Below the pieces are notes generated by a model. The model was not told the DNA's origin. It saw only the letters and a program-made list of their open reading frames with translations, and searched no databases. Below are positions 23,541-30,168 of a stretch of 30,168 bases of DNA, in pieces. The translations under genes were made by a program, and so were the position numbers. Location of the stretch: the NCBI GenBank assembly GCA_045546175.1, contig JAZQCI010000026.1, positions 1 to 30,168 of the forward strand. The letters run 5' to 3'. This DNA is from CAG-791 sp045546175. GTDB lineage: Bacteria > Bacillota > Clostridia > Lachnospirales > Lachnospiraceae. The stretch's first letter is position 1, and each line of letters opens with the position of its first letter.

Positions 23541-25397
23541 TTACTCCATCTCCGCCGCATTCTTCATGGCCGCGCTGATCGAGGCGCGCTTTCTGAGGCG
23601 GGGATCGAGGATCTTCTTGCGAAGGCGCAGATGATGAGGCGTAACTTCGAGAAGCTCATCGGTGTCCACATATTCGATGGCCTGCTCCAGGCTCATGATC
23701 CTGGGCGGAACGAGACGGAGCGCCTCATCCGCGCTGGAAGAGCGGGTGTTGGTCAGGTGCTTGGTCTTGCAGACATTGACGTCGATGTCGACGGCCTTGC
23801 CGCTCTGTCCCACGATCATACCTGCGTAGACGTCGTCGCCGGGGCTGATAAAGAGCTGGCCGCGCTCCTGGGCGTTGAAGAGGCCGTACGTGACGGCAGT
23901 ACCCGCTTCAAAAGCGATCAGAGAGCCCTGTTTGCGGTAGACGATGTCGCCCTTATAGGGAGCGTACTTGTCGAAGATCGTGTTCATGATGCCGTTGCCC
24001 TTGGTATCGGTGAGGAAATCGCCTCTGTAACCGATCAGGCCGCGGGAAGGAATGGAGAATTCGAGTCTTGTGTAGCCGCCGTTGATCACGCCCATGCTCA
24101 CAAGCTCGCCCTTGCGCTCGCTCAGTTTCTGGATAACGGTGCCCGAAAATTCCTCCGGGACATCGACGAAGCAGGTCTCCATGGGCTCGAGGAGCTTGCC
24201 GTTTTCGTCTCTCTTGTAGATGACTTCCGCTTTGCTGACCGCGAACTCGTAGCCCTCGCGGCGCATGGTCTCGATCAGGACGGAGAGGTGGAGCTCGCCG
24301 CGGCCGGATACTTTGAAGGCCTCGGTGGTGTCGGTGTCCTCAACGCGCAGGGAGACGTCTGTGTTGAGCTCTCTGTAGAGCCTGTCCCTGATGTGGCGGC
24401 TGGTGACGTATTTGCCGTCGCGGCCGGCCAGAGGGGAGTCGTTCACGCAGAAGGTCATGGAGATGGTGGGCTCGGAGATCTTCTGGAAGGGAATCGCGTT
24501 GGGAGCGTCGGGGGAGCAGATCGTATCGCCGATGTGCAGGTCGGAGATGCCCGATACGGCCACGATGGAGCCGATGTGCGCCTCATTAACTTCCACGCGC
24601 TTAAGGCCTTCAAACTCGTAGAGCTTGCTGATCTTGACCTTGCGCATCTGATCGGGGTTGTGATGGTTTACGATCACGCACTCCTGGTTTACTTTGATGG
24701 TTCCGTTGTCGACCTTGCCGACGCCGATCCGGCCGACGTACTCGTTGTAGTCGATGGTACTGATCAGCATCTGGGTTCCGGCGTCCGGATCTCCCGTGGG
24801 AGCAGGGATGTAGTCGATGATCGTCTCAAAGAGGGGCTTCATGCTGGCGCCGACGCTTCCAAGGTCCAGGGTCGCAATGCCGGATTTGGCGGAGGCGAAC
24901 ACGAAGGGGCAGTCGATCTGCTCATCACTTGCGCCGAGGTCCATGAGAAGCTCGAGAACTTCGTCGATGACCTGCGTGGGGCGAGCGCCGGGGCGGTCGA
25001 TCTTGTTGATGCAGACGATGACGGGGAGGTCCAGCGCCATGGCCTTGCCCAGAACGAACCTTGTCTGGGGCATGGGGCCTTCGAAGGCGCCAACGACCAG
25101 GATGACGCCGTTGACCATCTTGAGGACGCGCTCCACTTCGCCGCCGAAATCGGCGTGGCCGGGGGTGTCGATGATGTTGATCTTGACGCCCTTGTAATAA
25201 ACTGCTGTATTTTTGCTCAAAATAGTGATTCCGCGCTCTCTCTCGATATCGCCGGAGTCCATGACGCGCTCCTGGACTTCCTGGTTCTCACGGAATACGC
25301 CGCTCTGTCTGAGCAGTCCGTCGACCAGTGTGGTCTTGCCGTGGTCGACGTGCGCGATGATTGCTACATTTCTGACATCTTCTCTAGTCTGGATCAT
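23541..25397 (-). CDS. typA: ribosome-associated GTPase TypA/BipA
   Basis: A 618-residue translational GTPase related to EF-G, involved in ribosome assembly and stress/cold adaptation. The G motifs are complete: AHVDHGKTT (G1, 15-23), RGITI (G2), DTPGHADF (G3, 77-84), NKID (G4) and SAK (G5). Domain II, EF-G-like domains III and V and the BipA-specific C-terminal domain follow (SRGLIGYRGDFLT, KAVDIDVNVCKTKHLTN, PPRIMSLEQAIEY). I chose ATG 25397 because GAGGAGAA lies upstream and the protein then starts as known TypA proteins do; the open frame above it (to 25604) is leader. Confidence 0.96.
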   Translation of the reverse strand: MIQTREDVRNVAIIAHVDHGKTTLVDGLLRQSGVFRENQEVQERVMDSGDIERERGITILSKNTAVYYKGVKINIIDTPGHADFGGEVERVLKMVNGVILVVGAFEGPMPQTRFVLGKAMALDLPVIVCINKIDRPGARPTQVIDEVLELLMDLGASDEQIDCPFVFASAKSGIATLDLGSVGASMKPLFETIIDYIPAPTGDPDAGTQMLISTIDYNEYVGRIGVGKVDNGTIKVNQECVIVNHHNPDQMRKVKISKLYEFEGLKRVEVNEAHIGSIVAVSGISDLHIGDTICSPDAPNAIPFQKISEPTISMTFCVNDSPLAGRDGKYVTSRHIRDRLYRELNTDVSLRVEDTDTTEAFKVSGRGELHLSVLIETMRREGYEFAVSKAEVIYKRDENGKLLEPMETCFVDVPEEFSGTVIQKLSERKGELVSMGVINGGYTRLEFSIPSRGLIGYRGDFLTDTKGNGIMNTIFDKYAPYKGDIVYRKQGSLIAFEAGTAVTYGLFNAQERGQLFISPGDDVYAGMIVGQSGKAVDIDVNVCKTKHLTNTRSSSADEALRLVPPRIMSLEQAIEYVDTDELLEVTPHHLRLRKKILDPRLRKRASISAAMKNAAEME

Positions 25398-25491
25398 TCT
25401 TCTCCTCACATTTACGGGGCTTCTGTCGTCTTTTAGCCCCTTTTTCCTTATAATAAGGTAAAAATACTTGTTTTTCTTTACAAACTCAAAC

Positions 25492-25521
25492 AGTATAGCA
25501 TCGGATACCGTCCCTTGTAAA
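25492..25521 (-). promoter_or_regulatory. candidate promoter of typA
   Basis: On the minus strand TTTACA, 18 bases, TATACT. It gives a leader of about 90 bases before ATG 25397. Confidence 0.5.
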
Positions 25522-25551
25522 TGGTTGATATCTAATGTAAAATGGTTAATG

Positions 25552-25670
25552 ATATCAGATGGGAGATGACTCCCATCTGATATACGCTCCGCGGGGATGC
25601 GCACGGATGCGGAGTGGAAGATGTCGCCCCCCGGCGACCCGCATCCGGCGCCAAGACTCGCAAGCGAGCC
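25552..25670. other. cluster of hairpins in the typA/pyrH divergent region
   Basis: Four palindromes follow each other before pyrH. ATATCAGATGGGAG/CTCCCATCTGATAT is a perfect 14-bp stem with loop ATGA (25552-25583). GGATGCGG/CCGCATCC (25605-25646) encloses GTCGCC-CCCC-GGCGAC (25623-25638). CTCGC-AA-GCGAG lies near 25657-25668. No T-run follows any of them, so they are not simple terminators. They would form a structured pyrH leader if transcription starts near 25555 (a weak TTGATA / AATGAT promoter is seen at 25524-25552). Confidence 0.6.
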
Positions 25671-25699
25671 TTGAATATTTTTCTTTGGAGGATTGACAG

Positions 25700-26395
25700 A
25701 TGAGCAGAATCATATTAAAACTGAGCGGCGAGGCTCTGGCAGGTCCCAAGAGCATGGGATTTGACGAGAACACTGTCAGGGGCGTTGCGAAGCAGGTGCG
25801 CCAGCTGGTGGACGAAGGCTATGAAGTCGGCGTCGTGACCGGAGGCGGCAACTTCTGGAGAGGCCGTACAGGAAATGAGATTGACCGCGTCAAGGCTGAC
25901 CAAATCGGAATGCTCGCCACGATCATGAACTGCATCTATGTATCGGAGATATTCAGAACGGAAGGAATGAAGACAGTCGTTATGACGCCTTTCCAAGTCG
26001 GCGCGTTTACGGAACTGTTTTCCAAGGATAAGGCCAATCAGTATTTTGGCGAAGGAAAAGTGGTCTTCTACGCGGGCGGAACAGGACATCCTTATTTCTC
26101 CACTGACACGGGCATCCTTCTCAGGGCCATTGAGTCAGAGGCGGACATGATCCTTCTGGCCAAGAACATCGACGGCATCTACGACAGCGATCCGGCGAAG
26201 AATCCCGACGCCAAGCGGTTCGACGTGATCTCCATCGACGAAGTGGTCGAGAGAGGCCTGCAGGCCGTGGATATGACGGCGTCCATTCTGGCCAAGGAGA
26301 ACCACATGCCCATGCGCGTATTCGCGCTGCAGGAGGAGAACAGCATCGTCAAGGCGGCGTCCGGTGACTTTAACGGCACAACGATCACAGTCTGA
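25700..26395 (+). CDS. pyrH: UMP kinase
   Basis: A 231-residue amino-acid-kinase-fold enzyme that phosphorylates UMP to UDP. Motifs: ILKLSGEALAG (phosphate-binding), VVTGGGNFWRGR, ADQIGMLATIMN, and YAGGTGHPYFSTDTG with the downstream LLAKNIDGIYDSDP. GGAGG lies 8 bases before ATG 25700. Bacterial PyrH is a hexamer, inhibited by UTP and usually activated by GTP. It heads the pyrH-frr-uppS-cdsA-rseP-ispG cluster. The usual rpsB-tsf pair upstream is missing; typA lies there on the other strand. Confidence 0.96.
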   Translation: MSRIILKLSGEALAGPKSMGFDENTVRGVAKQVRQLVDEGYEVGVVTGGGNFWRGRTGNEIDRVKADQIGMLATIMNCIYVSEIFRTEGMKTVVMTPFQVGAFTELFSKDKANQYFGEGKVVFYAGGTGHPYFSTDTGILLRAIESEADMILLAKNIDGIYDSDPAKNPDAKRFDVISIDEVVERGLQAVDMTASILAKENHMPMRVFALQEENSIVKAASGDFNGTTITV

Positions 26396-26396
26396 T

Positions 26397-26441
26397 CTTT
26401 GGCCGGATCATTTTCCGAGAATAAACAATTAACGGCCAAAG
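26397..26441 (+). other. hairpin between pyrH and frr
   Basis: CTTTGGCCG and CGGCCAAAG form a 9-bp stem with a 27-base AT-rich loop. There is no T-run. It may stabilise or process the transcript between the two genes. Confidence 0.5.
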
Positions 26442-26472
26442 CGCCGGTTGAGTAAACGCAGGGAGGTTAATT

Positions 26473-27030
26473 ATGAGCAGTGAAAGAGTAAAACCTTATG
26501 AAGAGAGAATGGACAAGACCATCACATATCTGCAGTCGGATCTGCAGACGGTCCGCGCAGGCCGCGCCAATCCGCACGTTCTGGACAAGATCCGTGTAGA
26601 CTATTACGGATCGCCCACGCCCATCCAGCAGGTGGCCAATGTGTCTGTGCCCGAGGCAAGGATCATTCAGATCGCTCCCTGGGAGAAGAAGATGATCAAG
26701 GAGATCAGTCGCGCCATCAACGCCTCTGATCTGGGAATTAACCCCACAAACGACGGCTCCACGATCCGTCTCGTATTCCCCGAGCTGACCGGTGAGCGAA
26801 GGAAACAGCTCTCCAAGGACGTCAAGAAGATGGGAGAGGACTCCAAGGTAGCACTGCGCAATATCAGAAGAGACGGCAATGATGCCTTTAAGAAGCTCAA
26901 GAAGTCGGAAGATGTCTCGGAGGACGTGGTTACCGAGCTTCAGGATGAACTTCAGAAGATCACAGAGAAGTATATCAAGAAGATCGATAAGATGATCGAA
27001 GACAAGACGAAGGAGATCACTACGATCTGA
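26473..27030 (+). CDS. frr: ribosome recycling factor
   Basis: A 185-residue protein of normal length, which with EF-G splits post-termination ribosomes. Hallmarks are KTITYLQSDLQTVRAGRANP, VDYYGSPTPIQQVANVSVPE, GINPTNDGSTIRLVFPELT and the C-terminal helix LQKITEKYIKKIDKMIEDKTKEI. It has GGGAGG before ATG 26473. The neighbours pyrH and uppS are the usual ones. Confidence 0.97.
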   Translation: MSSERVKPYEERMDKTITYLQSDLQTVRAGRANPHVLDKIRVDYYGSPTPIQQVANVSVPEARIIQIAPWEKKMIKEISRAINASDLGINPTNDGSTIRLVFPELTGERRKQLSKDVKKMGEDSKVALRNIRRDGNDAFKKLKKSEDVSEDVVTELQDELQKITEKYIKKIDKMIEDKTKEITTI

Positions 27031-27044
27031 CGGGCAATAGCCGC

Positions 27045-27088
27045 GCGGCAGGGCAGTATGGAGGAGTCCTTCGATACATGCCTGCCGC
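27045..27088 (+). other. hairpin before uppS
   Basis: GCGGCAGG pairs with CCTGCCGC across 28 bases in the frr-uppS gap. A 21-codon frame (ATG 27058 to TAA 27123) with AGGG upstream lies partly inside it and ends 1 base before the uppS TTG. Whether it is translated is unknown. Confidence 0.45.
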
Positions 27089-27124
27089 AGATTATTGATG
27101 TAGAAGCTTTGAAGAGGTTATAAC

Positions 27125-27841
27125 TTGGATAACGAACGCAAGATACCTGTCCATGTGGCGATCATCATGGACGGAAACGGAAGATGGGCCAAGAGGCGCG
27201 GGCTCCCCAGAACGGCGGGACACGCGCAGGGTGCCAGGACTGTGGAGCAGATCCTTGAGGACGCGGATCACATGGGAATCCGCTATTTGACAGTCTATGC
27301 CTTTTCCACAGAAAACTGGAGCAGGCCGGACAGCGAAGTCAAGGCCCTGATGAATCTGCTGCGCACTTATATGAAGACCAGCCTGGCCAAGTGCGCGAAA
27401 AATAATGTCAGGATCAGGGTGATCGGGGATAAGAGCAGGCTCGACAAGGACCTGCAGGCCTCCATCGCGAACCTGGAGAGGGAGACCGCGTCCAATACCG
27501 GGATCGGCTTTCAGATCGCAATCAATTATGGCTCCAGGGACGAGATGGTCAGAGCTGTGCAGGCGGCCGCGCAGAAGGTGAAGGACGGAGAGTTAAGACC
27601 CGAGGATATCACGGAGAACTTTTTGTCCGACAGCCTGGATACCTGCGGCATTCCGGATCCCGACCTTCTGATCAGAACGGGCGGAGAGCAGAGGATCTCC
27701 AATTTCCTCCTGTGGCAGACCGCTTATTCCGAGCTCTATTTCTGCGACGCGGCGTGGCCGGATTTCAACAAAGCAGAGCTTGAAAAGGCTGTGGACGCAT
27801 TCAATCACAGAGAGCGCAGATACGGAGGTCTGATCTCATGA
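27125..27841 (+). CDS. uppS: isoprenyl transferase (undecaprenyl diphosphate synthase)
   Basis: A 238-residue cis-prenyltransferase that makes undecaprenyl diphosphate, the wall lipid carrier, from FPP and IPP. Motifs: HVAIIMDGNGRWAKRRG with catalytic D16, TVYAFSTENWSRP, IAINYGSRDEM, DLLIRTGGEQRISNFLLWQ and YSELYFCDAAWP. The start is TTG 27125 with AAGAGG 7 bases upstream; there is no ATG that would keep the conserved N-terminus. Its last 4 bases overlap the cdsA start (ATGA), so the two are coupled. Confidence 0.95.
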   Translation: MDNERKIPVHVAIIMDGNGRWAKRRGLPRTAGHAQGARTVEQILEDADHMGIRYLTVYAFSTENWSRPDSEVKALMNLLRTYMKTSLAKCAKNNVRIRVIGDKSRLDKDLQASIANLERETASNTGIGFQIAINYGSRDEMVRAVQAAAQKVKDGELRPEDITENFLSDSLDTCGIPDPDLLIRTGGEQRISNFLLWQTAYSELYFCDAAWPDFNKAELEKAVDAFNHRERRYGGLIS

Positions 27842-28704
27842 AACAGAGAGTGATCAGCGGCGTGATCATCGCCGCGCTGATCGTTGGCGCAGGATTTCTG
27901 GGAGGATATGCGCTGGCAGTACTGATCATGGTCTGCTCCATGATCGGATTTCAGGAACTGGCCCGGGCGACGGGGGTTCTGGAGCCCGGACAGAAAGTGA
28001 ATCCGCTCACGGGATTTGCACTCGTCATGGCCACAGCCTCCTATATCGGTCTCATGGTCATGCAGGCGAGATGGGGCGCAGACCCGAAGCAGCTGGTCTT
28101 TTCCTCCGACTTTTTTACAATGATGATCATTGTAGTGGCTTTCCTGGGACTCATGACGATCTATGTCCTTACTTTTCCCAAGTTCCGGTCGGAGCAGGTG
28201 ATGGCTGCCTTTTTCAGCTTCATCTACGCGCCGGTCCTGATGGGCTTTGTGTACCGGACCAGAACACTGCCGTACGGAATCTTTATGTACGCGCTCATCT
28301 TCGTATGCAGTTCGGTCTGTGACACCTGCGCACTGGCGGCGGGAATGGCTTTCGGAAAGCACAAGATGGCACCGGTACTCAGCCCCAAGAAGACCATCGA
28401 GGGAGCTGTGGGCGGACTGATCGGTTCGGCGGTCTGTTCCGTGATCGTCGCTTATCTGGTCAAGCTGGCGGAGCCTGACGCCGATTTTCGGATCCGGTTC
28501 CTGATCATTGGGATCTGCGGCGCTCTGATCAGCATGATCGGAGACCTTGCAGCTTCGGCAATCAAGAGAAATCACAATATCAAGGATTACGGTGATCTGA
28601 TCCCCGGTCACGGCGGCATTATGGACCGCTTCGACAGCATCATTTTCACGGCGCCCCTGATCTATATTCTGGGCGTTTTCCTTCTCGGAACGGCATCATT
28701 TTGA
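27838..28704 (+). CDS. cdsA: phosphatidate cytidylyltransferase
   Basis: A 288-residue polytopic membrane enzyme forming CDP-diacylglycerol from phosphatidate and CTP. About eight membrane segments are visible. The CDP-DAG synthase signature is at the C-terminus: SAIKRNHNIKDYGDLIPGHG then GIMDRFDSIIF. The cytoplasmic loop AFGKHKMAPVLSPKKTIEGAVGG is also typical. ATG 27838 overlaps the uppS stop. After it come only 62 bases with a weak hairpin, then rseP, so dxr, commonly found here, is absent. Confidence 0.95.
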   Translation: MKQRVISGVIIAALIVGAGFLGGYALAVLIMVCSMIGFQELARATGVLEPGQKVNPLTGFALVMATASYIGLMVMQARWGADPKQLVFSSDFFTMMIIVVAFLGLMTIYVLTFPKFRSEQVMAAFFSFIYAPVLMGFVYRTRTLPYGIFMYALIFVCSSVCDTCALAAGMAFGKHKMAPVLSPKKTIEGAVGGLIGSAVCSVIVAYLVKLAEPDADFRIRFLIIGICGALISMIGDLAASAIKRNHNIKDYGDLIPGHGGIMDRFDSIIFTAPLIYILGVFLLGTASF

Positions 28705-28714
28705 CAAAATACAG

Positions 28715-28750
28715 AAGGGCGGGCACAATGTTCGCCTTTCTTCGTTTTTG
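28715..28750 (+). terminator. weak terminator or attenuator between cdsA and rseP
   Basis: GAAGGGCG and CGCCTTTC pair across GGCACAATGTT with TTCGTTTTTG following. The stem contains an imperfect pair and the next gene has its ribosome site 3 bases on, so partial attenuation is more likely than full termination. Confidence 0.4.
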
Positions 28751-28766
28751 GTAAGGAGCAATTAAA

Positions 28767-29837
28767 TTGGGTAGCAATTGGATCGTGAGCATACTGATCT
28801 TTTTAGTGATTCTGGGAGTGATCGTTGTCTCCCATGAGTTCGGACATTTTATCATAGCGAGAAGGAACGGGATCCGCGTCAATGAATTTGATGTCGGTTT
28901 CGGGCCGACCCTCCTCAAAAAAAGAATCGGGGAGACGGATTTCTGCCTGAAAATATTGCCTCTGGGCGGCGCCTGCATCTTCGAGGGCATGGACGCTTTG
29001 GATCAGGAGGAGAGAGATTCGCTGGCGCCGGACGCCTTCCCGAACGCGCCCGTCGGAGCCAGGATCGCGACCGTTCTCGCGGGACCGGCGGCCAACTTTA
29101 TCATCGGCTATATCTTTGCGCTGATCATTGTTGCTTTCTGCGGGACAGACCTGCCGATCATCAACAAAGTGATGGATGACTCGGCAGCTATGGAAGCGGG
29201 ACTTCAGGACGGCGACAGGATCGTGAAGATAGGAAATGAGAGTATCCATCTCTACAGAGAAGTCAGCCTCGCCTCCATGATGAATTACGGAGAACCGCTG
29301 GAGATCACCTACGAGAGAGACGGCGCGAGAAATACGGTCACCGTCACACCAAAATTCGATGAGGAGGCGGGCCGCTACTATATCGGAATTCTCGGGGCCG
29401 GACAGGCGCACAAGTGCAATGCGATCGAGGTGTTCCAATACGGCTTCTACGAGATCGAATACTGGATGCGGGTCACGCTCAAGTCCATCGGCACTATTTT
29501 TACAGGACACTTTTCCAAGGATGACGTCTCGGGACCTGTCGGCGTCGTGCAGGTGGTCAACGACACCTACACAGAGGCGCAGCCGTACGGCCCTATGGTG
29601 GTGATCATGTCGCTCCTGAACCTGTCGACGCTGCTCACTATTAACCTGGGTATCATCAACCTGCTGCCGCTCCCTGCCCTGGACGGCGGACGGCTGGTAT
29701 TCCTCGTTATCGAGGCGATACGCGGAAAGCCCATCCCGCCGGAAAAGGAGGGCATGGTGCACCTGGCAGGCTTTATGGCGCTGATGGCCCTGATGGTCTT
29801 CGTGCTCTTTAACGACATTTCAAGGCTGTTCCGATAA
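28767..29837 (+). CDS. rseP: site-2 membrane metalloprotease RseP
   Basis: A 356-residue intramembrane zinc protease. H23-E-F-G-H27 lies in the first membrane segment (VIVVSHEFGHFIIARR), followed by the FDVGFGP and LPLGGACIFEGM segments and a second helix, ATVLAGPAANFIIGYIF. A PDZ domain spans ~130-200 (SAAMEAGLQDGDRIVKIGNE). The third zinc ligand is in NLLPLPALDGGRLVF. It cleaves membrane-embedded regulators such as anti-sigma factors and remnant signal peptides. TTG 28767 is the start, with AAGGAG 8 bases upstream. Followed by ispG after 45 bases. Confidence 0.95.
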   Translation: MGSNWIVSILIFLVILGVIVVSHEFGHFIIARRNGIRVNEFDVGFGPTLLKKRIGETDFCLKILPLGGACIFEGMDALDQEERDSLAPDAFPNAPVGARIATVLAGPAANFIIGYIFALIIVAFCGTDLPIINKVMDDSAAMEAGLQDGDRIVKIGNESIHLYREVSLASMMNYGEPLEITYERDGARNTVTVTPKFDEEAGRYYIGILGAGQAHKCNAIEVFQYGFYEIEYWMRVTLKSIGTIFTGHFSKDDVSGPVGVVQVVNDTYTEAQPYGPMVVIMSLLNLSTLLTINLGIINLLPLPALDGGRLVFLVIEAIRGKPIPPEKEGMVHLAGFMALMALMVFVLFNDISRLFR

Positions 29838-29882
29838 AGACGGCAGACCTTGACACAGATATAAAATAAACAGAGGTACTAT

Positions 29883-30168
29883 ATGGCATACAGAGACAAC
29901 ACCAAAGTAGTTAAGATCGGCGACCGGCTGATCGGAGGCGGAAATCCCATTCTGATCCAGTCGATGACAAACACGAAGACGGAGGACGTTTCGTCGACTG
30001 TACAGCAGATTTTGGAACTGGAAAAAGCAGGATGTGAGATTATCCGCTGTGCGGTCCCCACTATGGAAGCTGCCCGGGCACTCGCGGAGATAAATAACTC
30101 GATCCATATTCCGCTGGTTGCGGACATTCATTTTGATTATCGTCTGGCAATCGCTTCGAACGAAAACG
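29883..30168 (+). CDS. ispG: 4-hydroxy-3-methylbut-2-enyl diphosphate synthase, 3' end cut by window
   Basis: The first 95 codons of IspG (GcpE), the FeS enzyme converting MEcPP to HMBPP in the MEP pathway, acting two steps after... and directly downstream of the IspF product. The fragment starts MAYRDNTKVVKIGDRLIGGG and shows NPILIQSMTNTKTEDV, AGCEIIRCAVPTMEAARAL and IPLVADIHFDYRLA, all conserved in the TIM-barrel half. The C-terminal FeS cysteines lie outside the window. ATG 29883 follows AGAGG at 7 bases. Last visible gene of the pyrH cluster. Confidence 0.93.
   Translation, partial: MAYRDNTKVVKIGDRLIGGGNPILIQSMTNTKTEDVSSTVQQILELEKAGCEIIRCAVPTMEAARALAEINNSIHIPLVADIHFDYRLAIASNEN

Noticed and set aside
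23529..25436. 635-codon plus-strand frame opposite typA
   Set aside because: Shadow of typA, whose five G motifs are intact. No ribosome site or recognisable domain in the opposite frame.

Overview
This window looks like a chromosomal segment of an anaerobic, low-to-moderate-GC Gram-positive bacterium of the Clostridia, most likely Lachnospiraceae-like. The evidence is the gene set: a sigma-H type factor in the cysS-mrnC-rlmB-sigH order, a monomeric [FeFe]-hydrogenase-like protein, PurO-type IMP cyclohydrolase next to a stand-alone AICAR transformylase, glucan/choline-binding-type wall repeats, a class A PBP and strong Shine-Dalgarno sites. No phage, plasmid or transposase gene is visible. 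Species assignment is inference.

Layout. 1-934: 3' part of a class A beta-lactamase-fold serine hydrolase with a charged stalk. 1015-2286: SstT-type Ser/Thr symporter. 2539-5214: purO-type cyclohydrolase, AICAR transformylase and an unidentified HExxH protein, ending at a bidirectional terminator. 5271-6279 (minus): DJ-1/PfpI protein and a two-CBS protein. 6466-7968: [FeFe]-hydrogenase-like protein with multiple FeS motifs. 8182-12223: an operon ispF-cysS-mrnC-rlmB-sigH-small ORF behind a good sigma-A promoter. 12293-15736 (minus): a 1147-residue secreted modular protein (metallo-beta-lactamase domain, wall-binding repeats, NlpC/P60 domain, repeats). 15880-17293 (minus): a small membrane protein and an NAGPA-type phosphodiester glycosidase. 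17524-20049: PBP1A. 20086-20779: about 700 nt without a convincing gene but full of structure: a ~95-nt-arm inverted repeat enclosing two hairpins, then four tandem ~64-nt units. 20780-20852: tRNA-Thr(GGT). 20937-21128: wreck of a metallophosphoesterase gene. 21188-23424: yigZ, a possible 33-codon leader ORF, and mgtE. 23541-25397 (minus): typA/bipA. 25700-30168: pyrH-frr-uppS-cdsA-rseP-ispG (ispG cut by the window edge).

The genes are mostly housekeeping: nucleotide synthesis (purO/purH, pyrH), isoprenoid and envelope lipid synthesis (ispF, ispG, uppS, cdsA), wall growth (PBP1A, wall-binding hydrolase), translation (cysS, frr, rlmB, typA) and rRNA maturation (mrnC). dxr, which commonly sits between cdsA and rseP, is absent there. 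The least explained parts are the structured intergenic region 20093-20690, the hairpin-rich bipA/pyrH divergent region, the mgtE leader, and the two-enzyme wall protein. All identifications come from reading motifs by eye; no searches or folding programs were run.
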